A stretch of DNA of 20,109 bases from a virus. The position numbers were made by a program, and so were the translations under genes. The notes under the pieces were generated by a model. The model was given only the letters and a program-made list of their open reading frames with translations, made no database searches and was not told the DNA's origin. Positions 14,073 to 19,995 of this stretch are shown piece after piece; the stretch's first letter is position 1, and every line of letters begins with the position of its first letter. The DNA lies in the IMG/VR virus record IMGVR_UViG_3300047366_000043, positions 1 to 20,109 of that record, one strand, 5' to 3'.

Positions 14073-14204
14073 TTGGAAGAAAAAGAGTATGAGATAATCT
14101 GTCATGTATGCGAGTCTCATACTCACATCATCATAGATAATGATGAAGAACCTTTATACTGTCCCATGTGTGGAGTAGATGCAATAGAGATAAATGAACT
14201 CTAA
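14073..14204 (+). CDS. 43-residue zinc-ribbon protein
   Basis: A short frame fills the gap after nrdB and encodes a 43-residue acidic protein with two Cys pairs, IICHVCES (C10, C13) and LYCPMCG (C30, C33). These are spaced like a rubredoxin-type zinc ribbon. TTG at 14073 is the closest start after the nrdB stop; an earlier in-frame TTG at 14064 overlaps nrdB. No strong ribosome site is visible, so coupling to nrdB is likely. Small zinc-ribbon proteins are common beside nucleotide-metabolism genes in T4-like phages, with unknown roles. Its stop codon lies inside the late promoter box of the next gene. Confidence 0.65.
   Translation: MEEKEYEIICHVCESHTHIIIDNDEEPLYCPMCGVDAIEINEL
14085..14124 (+). 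repeat. 10-bp perfect inverted repeat inside the zinc-ribbon gene
   Basis: GAGTATGAGA (14085-14094) and TCTCATACTC (14115-14124) are exact reverse complements separated by 20 bases, close to the start codon. A mRNA hairpin here could affect initiation, but about one such repeat is expected by chance in 20 kb. Confidence 0.5.
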
Positions 14205-14207
14205 ATA
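14200..14207 (+). promoter_or_regulatory. Late promoter octamer variant TCTAAATA
   Basis: TCTAAATA differs from TATAAATA at one position. It includes the stop codon of the zinc-ribbon gene (14202-14204) and lies 7 bases before the ATG at 14215, the same geometry as the exact boxes elsewhere. Confidence 0.45.
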
Positions 14208-14214
14208 GTTCATA

Positions 14215-14745
14215 ATGAAATTCAATCTTGATACTATATTTACAGATACAGAATTTAAAGAATTAAAAGAACTATCTAAAACTCTCGACTATAAACCTAT
14301 AGTACCAAAAAATACTCTTCACATATACAGATATTTATTTTCAATCTTTAAAACTGCATCTGAAACGCCAAATAAATTTACAGATAAAATAAAAGAACAT
14401 TTTAAAATAAATTTAAATTTGCAATCTTGGTATTTTATAGAATATCAAGAAGGTGCATTTGCAACTCCACATAAACATGAAGATGCGGCAAGTCTTATTT
14501 CAACAACAACATTAATATCTGAACCAAATGAATTCAAAGGTGGTGATTTTTATATTAATGAGTATGCTAATTCAGAATCTCCATATCAAAGACAAAAAAT
14601 TAAAATGAAAGCAAATGAAACTTTTTTAATACCAGGCGATGCATTACATTCTGTAACAGAAGTTACAGAAGGAGTAAGATTAGCACTAATTACATGGTGG
14701 GGTAATAATAGTGCTATGGTTCAGGCACTACACGATAGAGAATAA
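14215..14745 (+). CDS. 2OG-Fe(II) oxygenase-like protein
   Basis: This 176-residue protein has the double-stranded beta-helix signature of 2-oxoglutarate/Fe(II) dioxygenases. FATPHKHEDAASL (82-94) gives the iron ligands His88-x-Asp90 (or His86). FKGGDFYI (107-114) is the typical strand before the second half. FLIPGDALHSVTEVTEGVRL (137-156) supplies the distal His145, with Arg155 ten residues later as the likely 2OG carboxylate ligand. Such enzymes hydroxylate proteins, nucleotides or small molecules; the substrate here is unknown. Phage-encoded members are common in marine T4-like genomes. The gene is especially AT-rich in its first half. It shares its neighbourhood with the ANL pair, which could supply or use a modified metabolite. 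Confidence 0.8.
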   Translation: MKFNLDTIFTDTEFKELKELSKTLDYKPIVPKNTLHIYRYLFSIFKTASETPNKFTDKIKEHFKINLNLQSWYFIEYQEGAFATPHKHEDAASLISTTTLISEPNEFKGGDFYINEYANSESPYQRQKIKMKANETFLIPGDALHSVTEVTEGVRLALITWWGNNSAMVQALHDRE

Positions 14746-14748
14746 ATA
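14741..14748 (+). promoter_or_regulatory. Late promoter octamer variant AATAAATA
   Basis: AATAAATA contains the stop codon (TAA, 14743-14745) of the oxygenase gene and lies 9 bases before the ATG at 14758. It matches the relaxed NATAAATA late consensus of T4-like marine phages. Confidence 0.5.
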
Positions 14749-14757
14749 TATAAAGTT

Positions 14758-15198
14758 ATGTGGTATTATAATGATGAACCATTTAATATGAGTGAAGAAG
14801 ACCTTGAGAACTATCAAGGTTTTGTCTACGAAGTAACAGAACTTGAAACTGGTATGAAATATATAGGTAAGAAATTCTTTTGGAAAAAGAAAGTTCTACC
14901 TAAAAATAAATCAAGAAAACGTAAAATCATAACCAGAGTTCAGTCAGACTGGAAAACATACCATGGTTCTTCTGCAGAAGTAAAACAACTTGCAGAGCAA
15001 GGATTTAAGTTTACTAGAAAAATATTACAATTATGTCGAACAAAAGGCGAGTGTTCTTACTACGAAGCAAAACTTCAATTTGAAAATGATGTTCTATTGA
15101 GAAACGACTATTTCAATGAGTTTATTGGTTGTAAGATACATTCTAAGTTTATTAAGGAGATGAAGAATGATTATTTCAAGAGAACTGATAAATCCTAA
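14758..15198 (+). CDS. GIY-YIG nuclease-like protein
   Basis: This 146-residue protein contains GFVYEVTELETGMKYIGKKF (21-40), which is the GIY...YIG core in the relaxed form FVY...YIGKK. A basic segment with RKRKIITRVQSDWKTYHGSS (53-72) follows. Then come CSYYEAKLQFENDVL (99-113), with a candidate metal-binding Glu, and NDYFNEFIGCKIH near the end. This layout matches a family of small GIY-YIG-like proteins in T4-like phages, annotated as putative endonucleases related to the T4 Seg proteins. There is no separate DNA-recognition domain, so it may act in recombination, in host DNA breakdown or as a free-standing homing-type nuclease. Its end overlaps the next gene by 32 bases. Confidence 0.75.
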   Translation: MWYYNDEPFNMSEEDLENYQGFVYEVTELETGMKYIGKKFFWKKKVLPKNKSRKRKIITRVQSDWKTYHGSSAEVKQLAEQGFKFTRKILQLCRTKGECSYYEAKLQFENDVLLRNDYFNEFIGCKIHSKFIKEMKNDYFKRTDKS

Positions 15199-16174
15199 TA
15201 TTATCATAAATGGCATGACATATGAAAAAATATGTCAGAGAATTAACAAATTCAAACACATGTTTCTTGACAGAGGCATGAAACAACATGATAGTATTAG
15301 TGTCACAACATTAAATTGTCCAAGTGATTATTATGCGGCCTTGTTTGCGGCATGGGAACTTGGTATGAAAGTTATTACCTGCTCAGATAGAATATTAAAA
15401 ACAAGAAAAGATGCAAAACACATGTTAGATGCTGTCGAACATATGATTACCACTATCAGTAAGTCCTTTCGTGGTTATCAAGAATTTTGTGTACATGATT
15501 TAAATAAACCATTAGACCCAAACAACTCAGGTGGTTTGACTCGTATGGATTTAAAAGATGGTCTTTATGCTGATGTAATAAATTTATATAATCATTGGGA
15601 AAACGAACAAGGCACAGACAATGTTATGTTGATGGACGATGTTGCACCATATCCTGGCACACCTATTCAACCTTGGGAAGTGAGTGAAGATTCGTCTGCA
15701 GTTATGTCTATTGACCCATGCATGGACATAAAAGAAATTGATGAATGGTGGCACCCTGATTATTTTACACACAAACAAATTATCGAGTCTGTAAAACAAT
15801 ACTCGTTTCCTTACAAAAAATGTGCAATGTCTAGAACAATTCATCACAATAGATGTATTGATTACTACTTTTTACCAGCACTAATGAATTGTGAAGAAAT
15901 ATTCGATGTCACGTTAATGGACCACACTGAACGTCCTGAAGAAGCATTTATTTACGAATACGTTACAGACTATGCAGTTAAGGCAGTTCGTGAACATGAA
16001 ATAGAAAGAATACTATTTCCTGACCCAGAATCACTTGAGTTTTTTAAAAGTAAACTTACAGAACCTTTTACACATGAAGTTTTATACAATGTCGGTAAAC
16101 AAGAAATTAGTTCTAAAACTAGAGTAGTAGATGATGCTGGTGTTGACATAGAAACAGGTAAGTTTGTTGGATAA
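15167..16174 (+). CDS. Degenerate ANL-superfamily paralogue lacking the adenylation P-loop
   Basis: This 335-residue protein has its ATG at 15167, preceded by AAGGAGA (15154-15160). It is clearly related to the next gene. Both start MIISR[DE][IL]I. Both have the N-terminal ANL pattern: here DSISVTTLNCPSDYYAALFA (42-61) then AWELGMKVIT, with charged-loop-hydrophobic-LG spacing. Both share VSED (172-175), FTHK (200-203) and a histidine pair (HH, 226-227) followed by FLPALM. Where the partner has SSTSGSTKP this protein has MSIDPCMDIKEIDEWW, so the ATP-phosphate loop is gone. No YG[ST] or GR-x-D motif is visible. I infer a pseudoenzyme or substrate-binding partner rather than an active ligase. 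The gene is intact, with no frameshift, and overlaps both neighbours, which argues for a retained function. Confidence 0.75.
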   Translation: MIISRELINPNIIINGMTYEKICQRINKFKHMFLDRGMKQHDSISVTTLNCPSDYYAALFAAWELGMKVITCSDRILKTRKDAKHMLDAVEHMITTISKSFRGYQEFCVHDLNKPLDPNNSGGLTRMDLKDGLYADVINLYNHWENEQGTDNVMLMDDVAPYPGTPIQPWEVSEDSSAVMSIDPCMDIKEIDEWWHPDYFTHKQIIESVKQYSFPYKKCAMSRTIHHNRCIDYYFLPALMNCEEIFDVTLMDHTERPEEAFIYEYVTDYAVKAVREHEIERILFPDPESLEFFKSKLTEPFTHEVLYNVGKQEISSKTRVVDDAGVDIETGKFVG

Positions 16175-17418
16175 TGATAATTAGTCGTGACATTATTAAT
16201 GATGAAATAGATTTTGATGATAATAAATCAAAAGCGGACCTTATCTATGAAATAAGACAATGGAAAATGTTACTCAAAGAGAACTACAATGTTCGTAAAG
16301 GAGAAACAATTGCTATTGGTATTCTAGATGTAAATCATTTACATTTAACATCTATTATTGCATGTGCCGAGTTAGGTCTAAAAATATTTTTGATTGATGC
16401 TCCAGCAACAGAAGAGTCTTTACCTTATACAAAAATTGCACTTCATGGTCCTGTTGATTATTTGATTCATGAAAATTTTTCAGGCGATGACCTTTATGGT
16501 GGTCTACATGGCAAGATGATTCGTGAATATAGTAAAGAACTAATTGATGCACGAGAACTTAAATTAAAAGTACCAACAGGTATGGACTACATTAGTGAAG
16601 TATCAGAAGATGATATTTTTATGATTAGTTCTACTTCTGGTTCTACTAAACCTTCTCGTAAAGTTGAATTTACACACAAAGAAATATACGCAATAGCAAA
16701 AAGAAATATTGATGTCTTTAAATTAAAACCAGATACAAAGATTTTACATAGTAAAAATATGCACCATATTAGTGCAATGTTGTGTACACTTTTACCATCA
16801 CTTATGGTAGTTAAAAAACATAGGTCGTTTACTTTAGCAGAATTTACTAAATGGCAAGGCGCAAATCTTCATTTGATGGATTTTAATCATGTAATGATAC
16901 CAAACGAAAAGATGTTAGACTGGTTTATTGAATTCTTTGAGAAAAATGGTGGACTAAAAGAACTCACAACATTAGTTATGTGTGGATTTGCAATGACACA
17001 AAAACATGTAGATATGTGTAAAAAATACAACGTAGAGTTTATTTCACATTACGGTAGTGTAGACACTGCAATTCCATTATTAGTGAATTATATTGATAGT
17101 GACTCAGAACACACTCCAGACTCTCTAGGAGTCGCTCCAGACGATTTTTATGACATAGACGTATCACCCACTGGTCACGTATCTGTAAACACCCCTATGT
17201 GGTCTGAAAGACGTGCTATGGACGATATATTAGAAATAGTTGATGGTAAATATATATTGAAAGGTAGAGTAGATAATTCAATTCGTTTAGATGAATTAGT
17301 TAAATCATGTCCAGAACCTATAAACCTATATGATTTCTTTTATGATACTAAAATTAATATGGAACAATTACGTGGACATATAAAAAATGTGAAAAAAAGA
17401 CTTGACAAAAATTGTTGA
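16174..17418 (+). CDS. ANL-superfamily (AMP-binding, acyl-CoA synthetase-like) enzyme with shortened C-terminal domain
   Basis: This 414-residue protein carries the core signatures of adenylate-forming enzymes. The N-terminal fold has KGETIAIGILDVNH and CAELGLKIFLID. The phosphate-binding A3 loop is SSTSGSTKPSRKVEFTHKE (152-170), the A5 motif is SHYGSVDTA (291-299) and the A7/A8 hinge is LKGRVDNSIRLD (362-373). These enzymes activate a carboxylate with ATP and pass it to a thiol or amine. Only about 41 residues follow the hinge instead of the usual 100 or so, so the standard A10 catalytic Lys is not identifiable. The start codon overlaps the stop of its degenerate paralogue (TAATG), so the two are made together. 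The substrate is unknown: candidates are an acyl, aryl or amino acid used in a phage-specific modification. Confidence 0.85.
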   Translation: MIISRDIINDEIDFDDNKSKADLIYEIRQWKMLLKENYNVRKGETIAIGILDVNHLHLTSIIACAELGLKIFLIDAPATEESLPYTKIALHGPVDYLIHENFSGDDLYGGLHGKMIREYSKELIDARELKLKVPTGMDYISEVSEDDIFMISSTSGSTKPSRKVEFTHKEIYAIAKRNIDVFKLKPDTKILHSKNMHHISAMLCTLLPSLMVVKKHRSFTLAEFTKWQGANLHLMDFNHVMIPNEKMLDWFIEFFEKNGGLKELTTLVMCGFAMTQKHVDMCKKYNVEFISHYGSVDTAIPLLVNYIDSDSEHTPDSLGVAPDDFYDIDVSPTGHVSVNTPMWSERRAMDDILEIVDGKYILKGRVDNSIRLDELVKSCPEPINLYDFFYDTKINMEQLRGHIKNVKKRLDKNC

Positions 17419-17442
17419 ACCCTGTACCATATACAGTATATT
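17415..17442 (+). promoter_or_regulatory. Sigma70-type promoter before the small-gene operon
   Basis: TTGAAC (17415-17420) and TATATT (17437-17442) with a 16-base spacer lie before the ATG at 17466. An alternative -35, TTGACA (17402-17407), pairs with TACCAT (17425-17430) at 17 bases. The near-palindrome ATATACaGTATAT overlaps the -10 region and could be an operator. Early-type transcription is therefore likely. Confidence 0.6.
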
Positions 17443-17465
17443 GAGTGATATTAGAGAGGTAAATA

Positions 17466-17783
17466 ATGATAAACGCAATAAGTAAAAGAGAGTATACAGG
17501 TACTAACTTCGATACTCTTATGGTAAATGGTGCTGTTGAAGGTCAAGAGTTCGCAACTTTCAAACAGATGATTAAATATCTAGGTTGTTCGGGTAAAGAC
17601 CTTAAAGGTCTTAAGTCGTTTGCAACTTTGTTCTTTGTTAAAGAAGTAGAAAACGAAAAGGGCGAGACTGAAAAGGTCAGAAGGTTCTTTAATGTCTTCT
17701 CAGTAGAACAAGCAAAACAACAGATTGTTTTGAACGCACTTGACAATGTTGATTATTTGAACTCAGTTAAAGAGGTTGCGTAG
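17466..17783 (+). CDS. ArdC N-terminal-like protein, candidate antirestriction protein
   Basis: This 105-residue protein contains REYTGTNFDTLMVNG (8-22), then EFATFKQMIKYLGC (28-41) and GLKSFATLFFVKEVENE (48-64), and RRFFNVFSVEQAKQ (72-85). This order (Y-x-G-x-N, a W/FATFKQ helix, a K-G-like turn with a hydrophobic strand, then F-N-V-F-x-x-E-Q) is that of the N-terminal ssDNA-binding domain of ArdC antirestriction proteins (DUF1738-type). The C-terminal metallopeptidase domain of full ArdC is absent. A TAGAGAGGTAA ribosome site lies upstream. A role in shielding incoming DNA from restriction, or general ssDNA binding, is plausible; the homology is at motif level only. Confidence 0.65.
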   Translation: MINAISKREYTGTNFDTLMVNGAVEGQEFATFKQMIKYLGCSGKDLKGLKSFATLFFVKEVENEKGETEKVRRFFNVFSVEQAKQQIVLNALDNVDYLNSVKEVA

Positions 17784-18163
17784 TGGATTACCAAAGACCC
17801 TTTAACTATAATACTAATCTTGCACATTGGAGAATAGAAGATTTTCCTTTGTTAAAGGTTAGTACTAATCAAGGTGGTGGAGATTGTGTACTACCACATT
17901 GTTATCTAGAACTAGAACACATCGCAACGGGTTATAAAGATTGGATACCTTTGAACTACAAAGAGTGTCAGTTGATTGACCAATATGTTTATCTAAATAA
18001 AGAGAAAACAATAACAGGTATTAATCTTTGTATTAAGTTATTAGACGATAGATTAAAAAGAGATGCGGAAGACGTTGGACAAGAATGGTTGCCTTTAGAG
18101 GAAACTCACTTCATTCCAACTGACCCAGCAGAAGTATTCAGACACATTATTAAAACAAACTAG
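17783..18163 (+). CDS. Hypothetical phage protein
   Basis: This 126-residue protein starts at GTG 17783, overlapping the preceding TAG by one base. It has aromatic- and Cys-containing segments (DYQRPFNYNTNLAHWRIEDF, GGGDCVLPHCYLELEHIATG, TGINLCIKLLDDRL) and ends in EVFRHIIKTN. I do not recognise a family. It is translated from the same early-type unit as the ArdC-like gene and the following small genes, so it is probably an early host-interaction or metabolism gene. Confidence 0.75.
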   Translation: MDYQRPFNYNTNLAHWRIEDFPLLKVSTNQGGGDCVLPHCYLELEHIATGYKDWIPLNYKECQLIDQYVYLNKEKTITGINLCIKLLDDRLKRDAEDVGQEWLPLEETHFIPTDPAEVFRHIIKTN

Positions 18164-18172
18164 AGAGGTAAT

Positions 18173-18376
18173 ATGGCAGAAATGTTAATAGAAGTAGACA
18201 TCTTAAAAGAAGTCTTAAAAAAAGCAGACATCGTGGAAAAGTTAATTCCATTGATTACTGACTTAGGTTGGGAGTACCAACGAATGAGTGCTGACGGTAA
18301 AGAGTCATTTGATAAAATAGAGGAACTACTCATGAGTATGGGTACAGAAGTTCCTGCCTCAGTGGGGGTCAAATAA
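18173..18376 (+). CDS. Small acidic phage protein
   Basis: This 67-residue, mostly helical protein has ILKEVLKKADIVEKLIPLI (10-28) and GWEYQRMSADGKESFDKIEE (32-51). It reuses the same ribosome site sequence, TAGAGAGGTAA, as the first gene of the operon. Its stop overlaps the next start (TAATG). Proteins with a WEYxRMSxxGxxxxxKIE pattern are found in T4-like phages, but their function is unknown. Confidence 0.75.
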   Translation: MAEMLIEVDILKEVLKKADIVEKLIPLITDLGWEYQRMSADGKESFDKIEELLMSMGTEVPASVGVK

Positions 18377-18552
18377 TGCATTATAATGATTTTGTAAAAA
18401 AGATGTTCGCAGAAAATTGTAAGGAAAGAGTAGCATATGGTGAAAAACCTTACGATGATATAAATTACTACGAGTCAAAAAACTATATGTTCTTGACTGC
18501 GAAGTATAGAAAAGAATATGACACAACCAATACAAGTACAAAAAATTCTTAG
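18376..18552 (+). CDS. 58-residue phage protein
   Basis: This short frame starts at the ATG in TAATG at 18376 and encodes 58 residues: MHYNDFVKKMFAENCKERV, a middle DDINYYESKNYMFLTAKYRK, and a polar end. The pattern KKMF-x-ENC-x-ER with a later K-x-Y-x-FL-x-x-KYR resembles small T4-like cyanophage proteins of unknown function. Coupling to the previous stop and the family-like pattern support it as a real gene. Confidence 0.7.
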   Translation: MHYNDFVKKMFAENCKERVAYGEKPYDDINYYESKNYMFLTAKYRKEYDTTNTSTKNS

Positions 18553-18604
18553 TAAAAAAGAATTAAAAGAATTGATTAAGCAACAACAGTTGCAGAAACA
18601 ATAA
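18518..18604 (+). CDS. Possible 28-residue peptide overlapping the 58-residue gene
   Basis: A +1-frame ATG at 18518, with AGAAAAG upstream, opens 28 codons (MTQPIQVQKILSKKELKELI, then a Gln-rich end). It overlaps the previous gene by 35 bases. The composition, an amphipathic helix, is plausible for a small phage peptide, but nothing else supports it. Confidence 0.3.
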   Translation: MTQPIQVQKILSKKELKELIKQQQLQKQ

Positions 18605-18621
18605 GAGATAGTTAACTCTTA

Positions 18622-18629
18622 GATAAATA
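18622..18629 (+). promoter_or_regulatory. Late promoter octamer variant GATAAATA
   Basis: GATAAATA fits the relaxed NATAAATA late consensus. It is 62 bases from the ATG at 18692, and its predicted transcript would begin just at the hairpin at 18638-18667. Confidence 0.45.
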
Positions 18630-18637
18630 ACTACGGG

Positions 18638-18667
18638 AAATCACTCCTGTAAAGGGAGTGGTTTTTA
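18638..18667 (+). terminator. Rho-independent terminator
   Basis: CACTCC (18642-18647) pairs with GGAGTG (18655-18660) around a 7-base loop. The stem extends through a T-G pair and A-T pairs, since AAA precedes it and TTTTT follows. The T-tract supports termination of the early operon that starts at 17466. Confidence 0.8.
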
Positions 18668-18691
18668 TATATAATTTTATAGGAAATAATT

Positions 18692-19126
18692 ATGGAATTA
18701 GAACTATACGAAATTCTAGAACGTTTTGAAAAAATAAAGAGTAAAAAAGAAAGAGTACAATTTTTACAAGCAAACTCTATACCAGCATTGAAAGATGTAG
18801 TTAGAGGTTGTTACGATAGTACTTTAGAATTTATGCTACCCGCAGGTAAACCACCATATACACCAAATAGACCAGAGAGTGTGCCATCTTCATTAAGAAG
18901 ATTGCATAGACAATTTGGCGACTTTGTGCGTGGCAGAAAAACTCAGGGTGTACCTCAATTCAAGATAGAACGAAAATTTGTACAGTTACTAGAATCTATT
19001 CATGCGGAAGATGCAGAGATTGTTGTTAAAATGATAAACAAAGAACAACCTGCAAAGTATCTTACCGAAAGTCTTGCCAGAGAAGCATTCCCTGGTTTGA
19101 TTAAAGGTTCTGGATTTGACGAATAA
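18692..19126 (+). CDS. DUF6433-type conserved phage protein
   Basis: This 144-residue protein contains LYEILERFEKIKSKKERVQF (5-24), ALKDVVRGCYDSTLEFMLP (32-50), KPPYTPNRPESVPSSLRRLH (53-72), FVQLLESIHAEDAEIVVKMI (96-115) and LTESLAREAFPGLI (124-137). The pattern LEKV-x-x-AK-x-KKE-x-x-x-LLQ, a middle LP-x-x-x-PPY/F-x-PN, and a final AFP is one I recognise as DUF6433 of T4-like phages. The function is unknown, and members are often near late genes. AGGAAAT upstream is a weak ribosome site. The gene is separated from the early operon by a terminator. Confidence 0.8.
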   Translation: MELELYEILERFEKIKSKKERVQFLQANSIPALKDVVRGCYDSTLEFMLPAGKPPYTPNRPESVPSSLRRLHRQFGDFVRGRKTQGVPQFKIERKFVQLLESIHAEDAEIVVKMINKEQPAKYLTESLAREAFPGLIKGSGFDE

Positions 19127-19187
19127 GTAGGGAACTTTTAAAGAACTTGACTCCCAGTTTCGTTATGATACTTAAGGAGGACAATGT

Positions 19188-19352
19188 ATGACATTGGCAC
19201 AAGTAGAACGTTTAAGGAAAGATGAAAGAGAACTAGATAATCGGATTTATCGATTAAAGAAACAAGGTAAAGATAATTTAGTTCGAAAACTCACCATAAA
19301 ACGTGGATTCCTTAAGCAATCTATATGTGATTCTTTTAACGAAACACAATAG
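19188..19352 (+). CDS. 54-residue helical basic protein
   Basis: This short frame is preceded by a perfect AAGGAGG (19174-19180) 7 bases before ATG 19188. An ATG 4 bases earlier, in another frame, stops after 13 codons. The protein (LAQVERLRKDERELDNRIYR, then LKKQGKDNLVRKL and IKRGFLKQSI) is almost entirely charged helix, likely a coiled coil. No family is recognised. The strong ribosome site is the best evidence that it is expressed, and the terminator after it makes it a defined unit with the upstream gene. Confidence 0.7.
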   Translation: MTLAQVERLRKDERELDNRIYRLKKQGKDNLVRKLTIKRGFLKQSICDSFNETQ

Positions 19353-19367
19353 GGGGTGGTCTTATCT

Positions 19368-19392
19368 CGTAGGGGGGTATTTCCCCCTTACG
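19368..19392 (+). terminator. Strong GC-rich hairpin, probable terminator
   Basis: CGTAGGGGGG (19368-19377) pairs with CCCCCTTACG (19383-19392) over 10 bp (one G-T pair), around the loop TATTT. Only a weak T-rich tail (TTAATTAT) follows. The GC content is far above the surroundings, which makes it a convincing stop or barrier before the next late promoter. Confidence 0.75.
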
Positions 19393-19397
19393 TTAAT

Positions 19398-19405
19398 TAT
19401 AAATA
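19398..19405 (+). promoter_or_regulatory. T4-type late promoter octamer TATAAATA
   Basis: Exact TATAAATA lies 7 bases before the ATG at 19413 and directly after the hairpin terminator. This is a clean unit boundary, and there is no ribosome site between the box and the ATG. Confidence 0.7.
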
Positions 19406-19412
19406 ATATATT

Positions 19413-19682
19413 ATGCCGACATATGAATTTTACAACACTGAAACAGAAGAGATAGAAGAACATCTAATGTCTTACAAAGACTTAGATAAATTCGCAGAAG
19501 ACAATCCACATCTAAAGAAAAGAATATCTGCAACAGCAACAATATCTCAAGCAGGGTCAACACTTAACAAAACAAGTGGTGATTGGAAAAATTTATTAAC
19601 TAAAATTAAAAAAGAAGCAGGAGGTAATAATGATGTCGCAGTCAAACACGGACTCTCAAAACCCAATACAGTACACGATTGA
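19413..19682 (+). CDS. Conserved small T4-like phage protein
   Basis: This 89-residue acidic protein begins MPTYEFYNTETEEIEEHLMS and contains LDKFAEDNPHLKKRISATAT and SGDWKNLLTKIKKEAG. The start MPTY-x-F/Y and the later NPH-L/I plus GW/DWK-x-x-L pattern correspond to a conserved T4-like phage protein. It resembles an FmdB-type zinc ribbon without its cysteines. The function is unknown. It overlaps the following cupin gene by 53 bases. Confidence 0.8.
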   Translation: MPTYEFYNTETEEIEEHLMSYKDLDKFAEDNPHLKKRISATATISQAGSTLNKTSGDWKNLLTKIKKEAGGNNDVAVKHGLSKPNTVHD

Positions 19683-19995
19683 TGATATTGGTGGTGAAGT
19701 TGTCAAAGACAACGAAACCTATTTACTCAAAGACAATAAGACTCTTAAGAATCTTGTTTTGAGTTCAACATTATTACATTCTTTTAAACAAACTACAGGT
19801 CACAATCATTCAGGACAAGAAGAAGTCTATATCTTTATGAGTGGTAGAGGTTATATAACAGTTGATGAAGAAAAGATTGATGTCGAACCGGGCACAGTAG
19901 TGTTGATTCCTGATGGTGCTTTTCATCGAGTTCATAATATTCTGAAAGAACCTTTATACTTTCTTTGTGTGTTTGATGGTAAGAGAAACCATTAA
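19630..19995 (+). CDS. Cupin-domain protein
   Basis: This 121-residue protein starts at ATGATG (19630/19633) after GCAGGAGGT. It is a single cupin barrel. Motif 1 is GHNHSGQEEVYIFMSGRG (57-74), with ligands His58, His60 and Glu64. Motif 2 is PGTVVLIPDGAFHRVHN (87-103), with His99. Cupins bind a metal and act as isomerases, dioxygenases or sugar-binding proteins; nothing here fixes the substrate. Single-domain cupins are frequent in marine T4-like phages. The stop overlaps the next start codon (TAATG). Confidence 0.88.
   Translation: MMSQSNTDSQNPIQYTIDDIGGEVVKDNETYLLKDNKTLKNLVLSSTLLHSFKQTTGHNHSGQEEVYIFMSGRGYITVDEEKIDVEPGTVVLIPDGAFHRVHNILKEPLYFLCVFDGKRNH

Noticed and set aside
19147-19169. TTGACT and TATGAT before the 54-residue gene as a promoter
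   Set aside because: The spacer is only 11 bases, too short for sigma70. The AAGGAGG next to it is a ribosome site.
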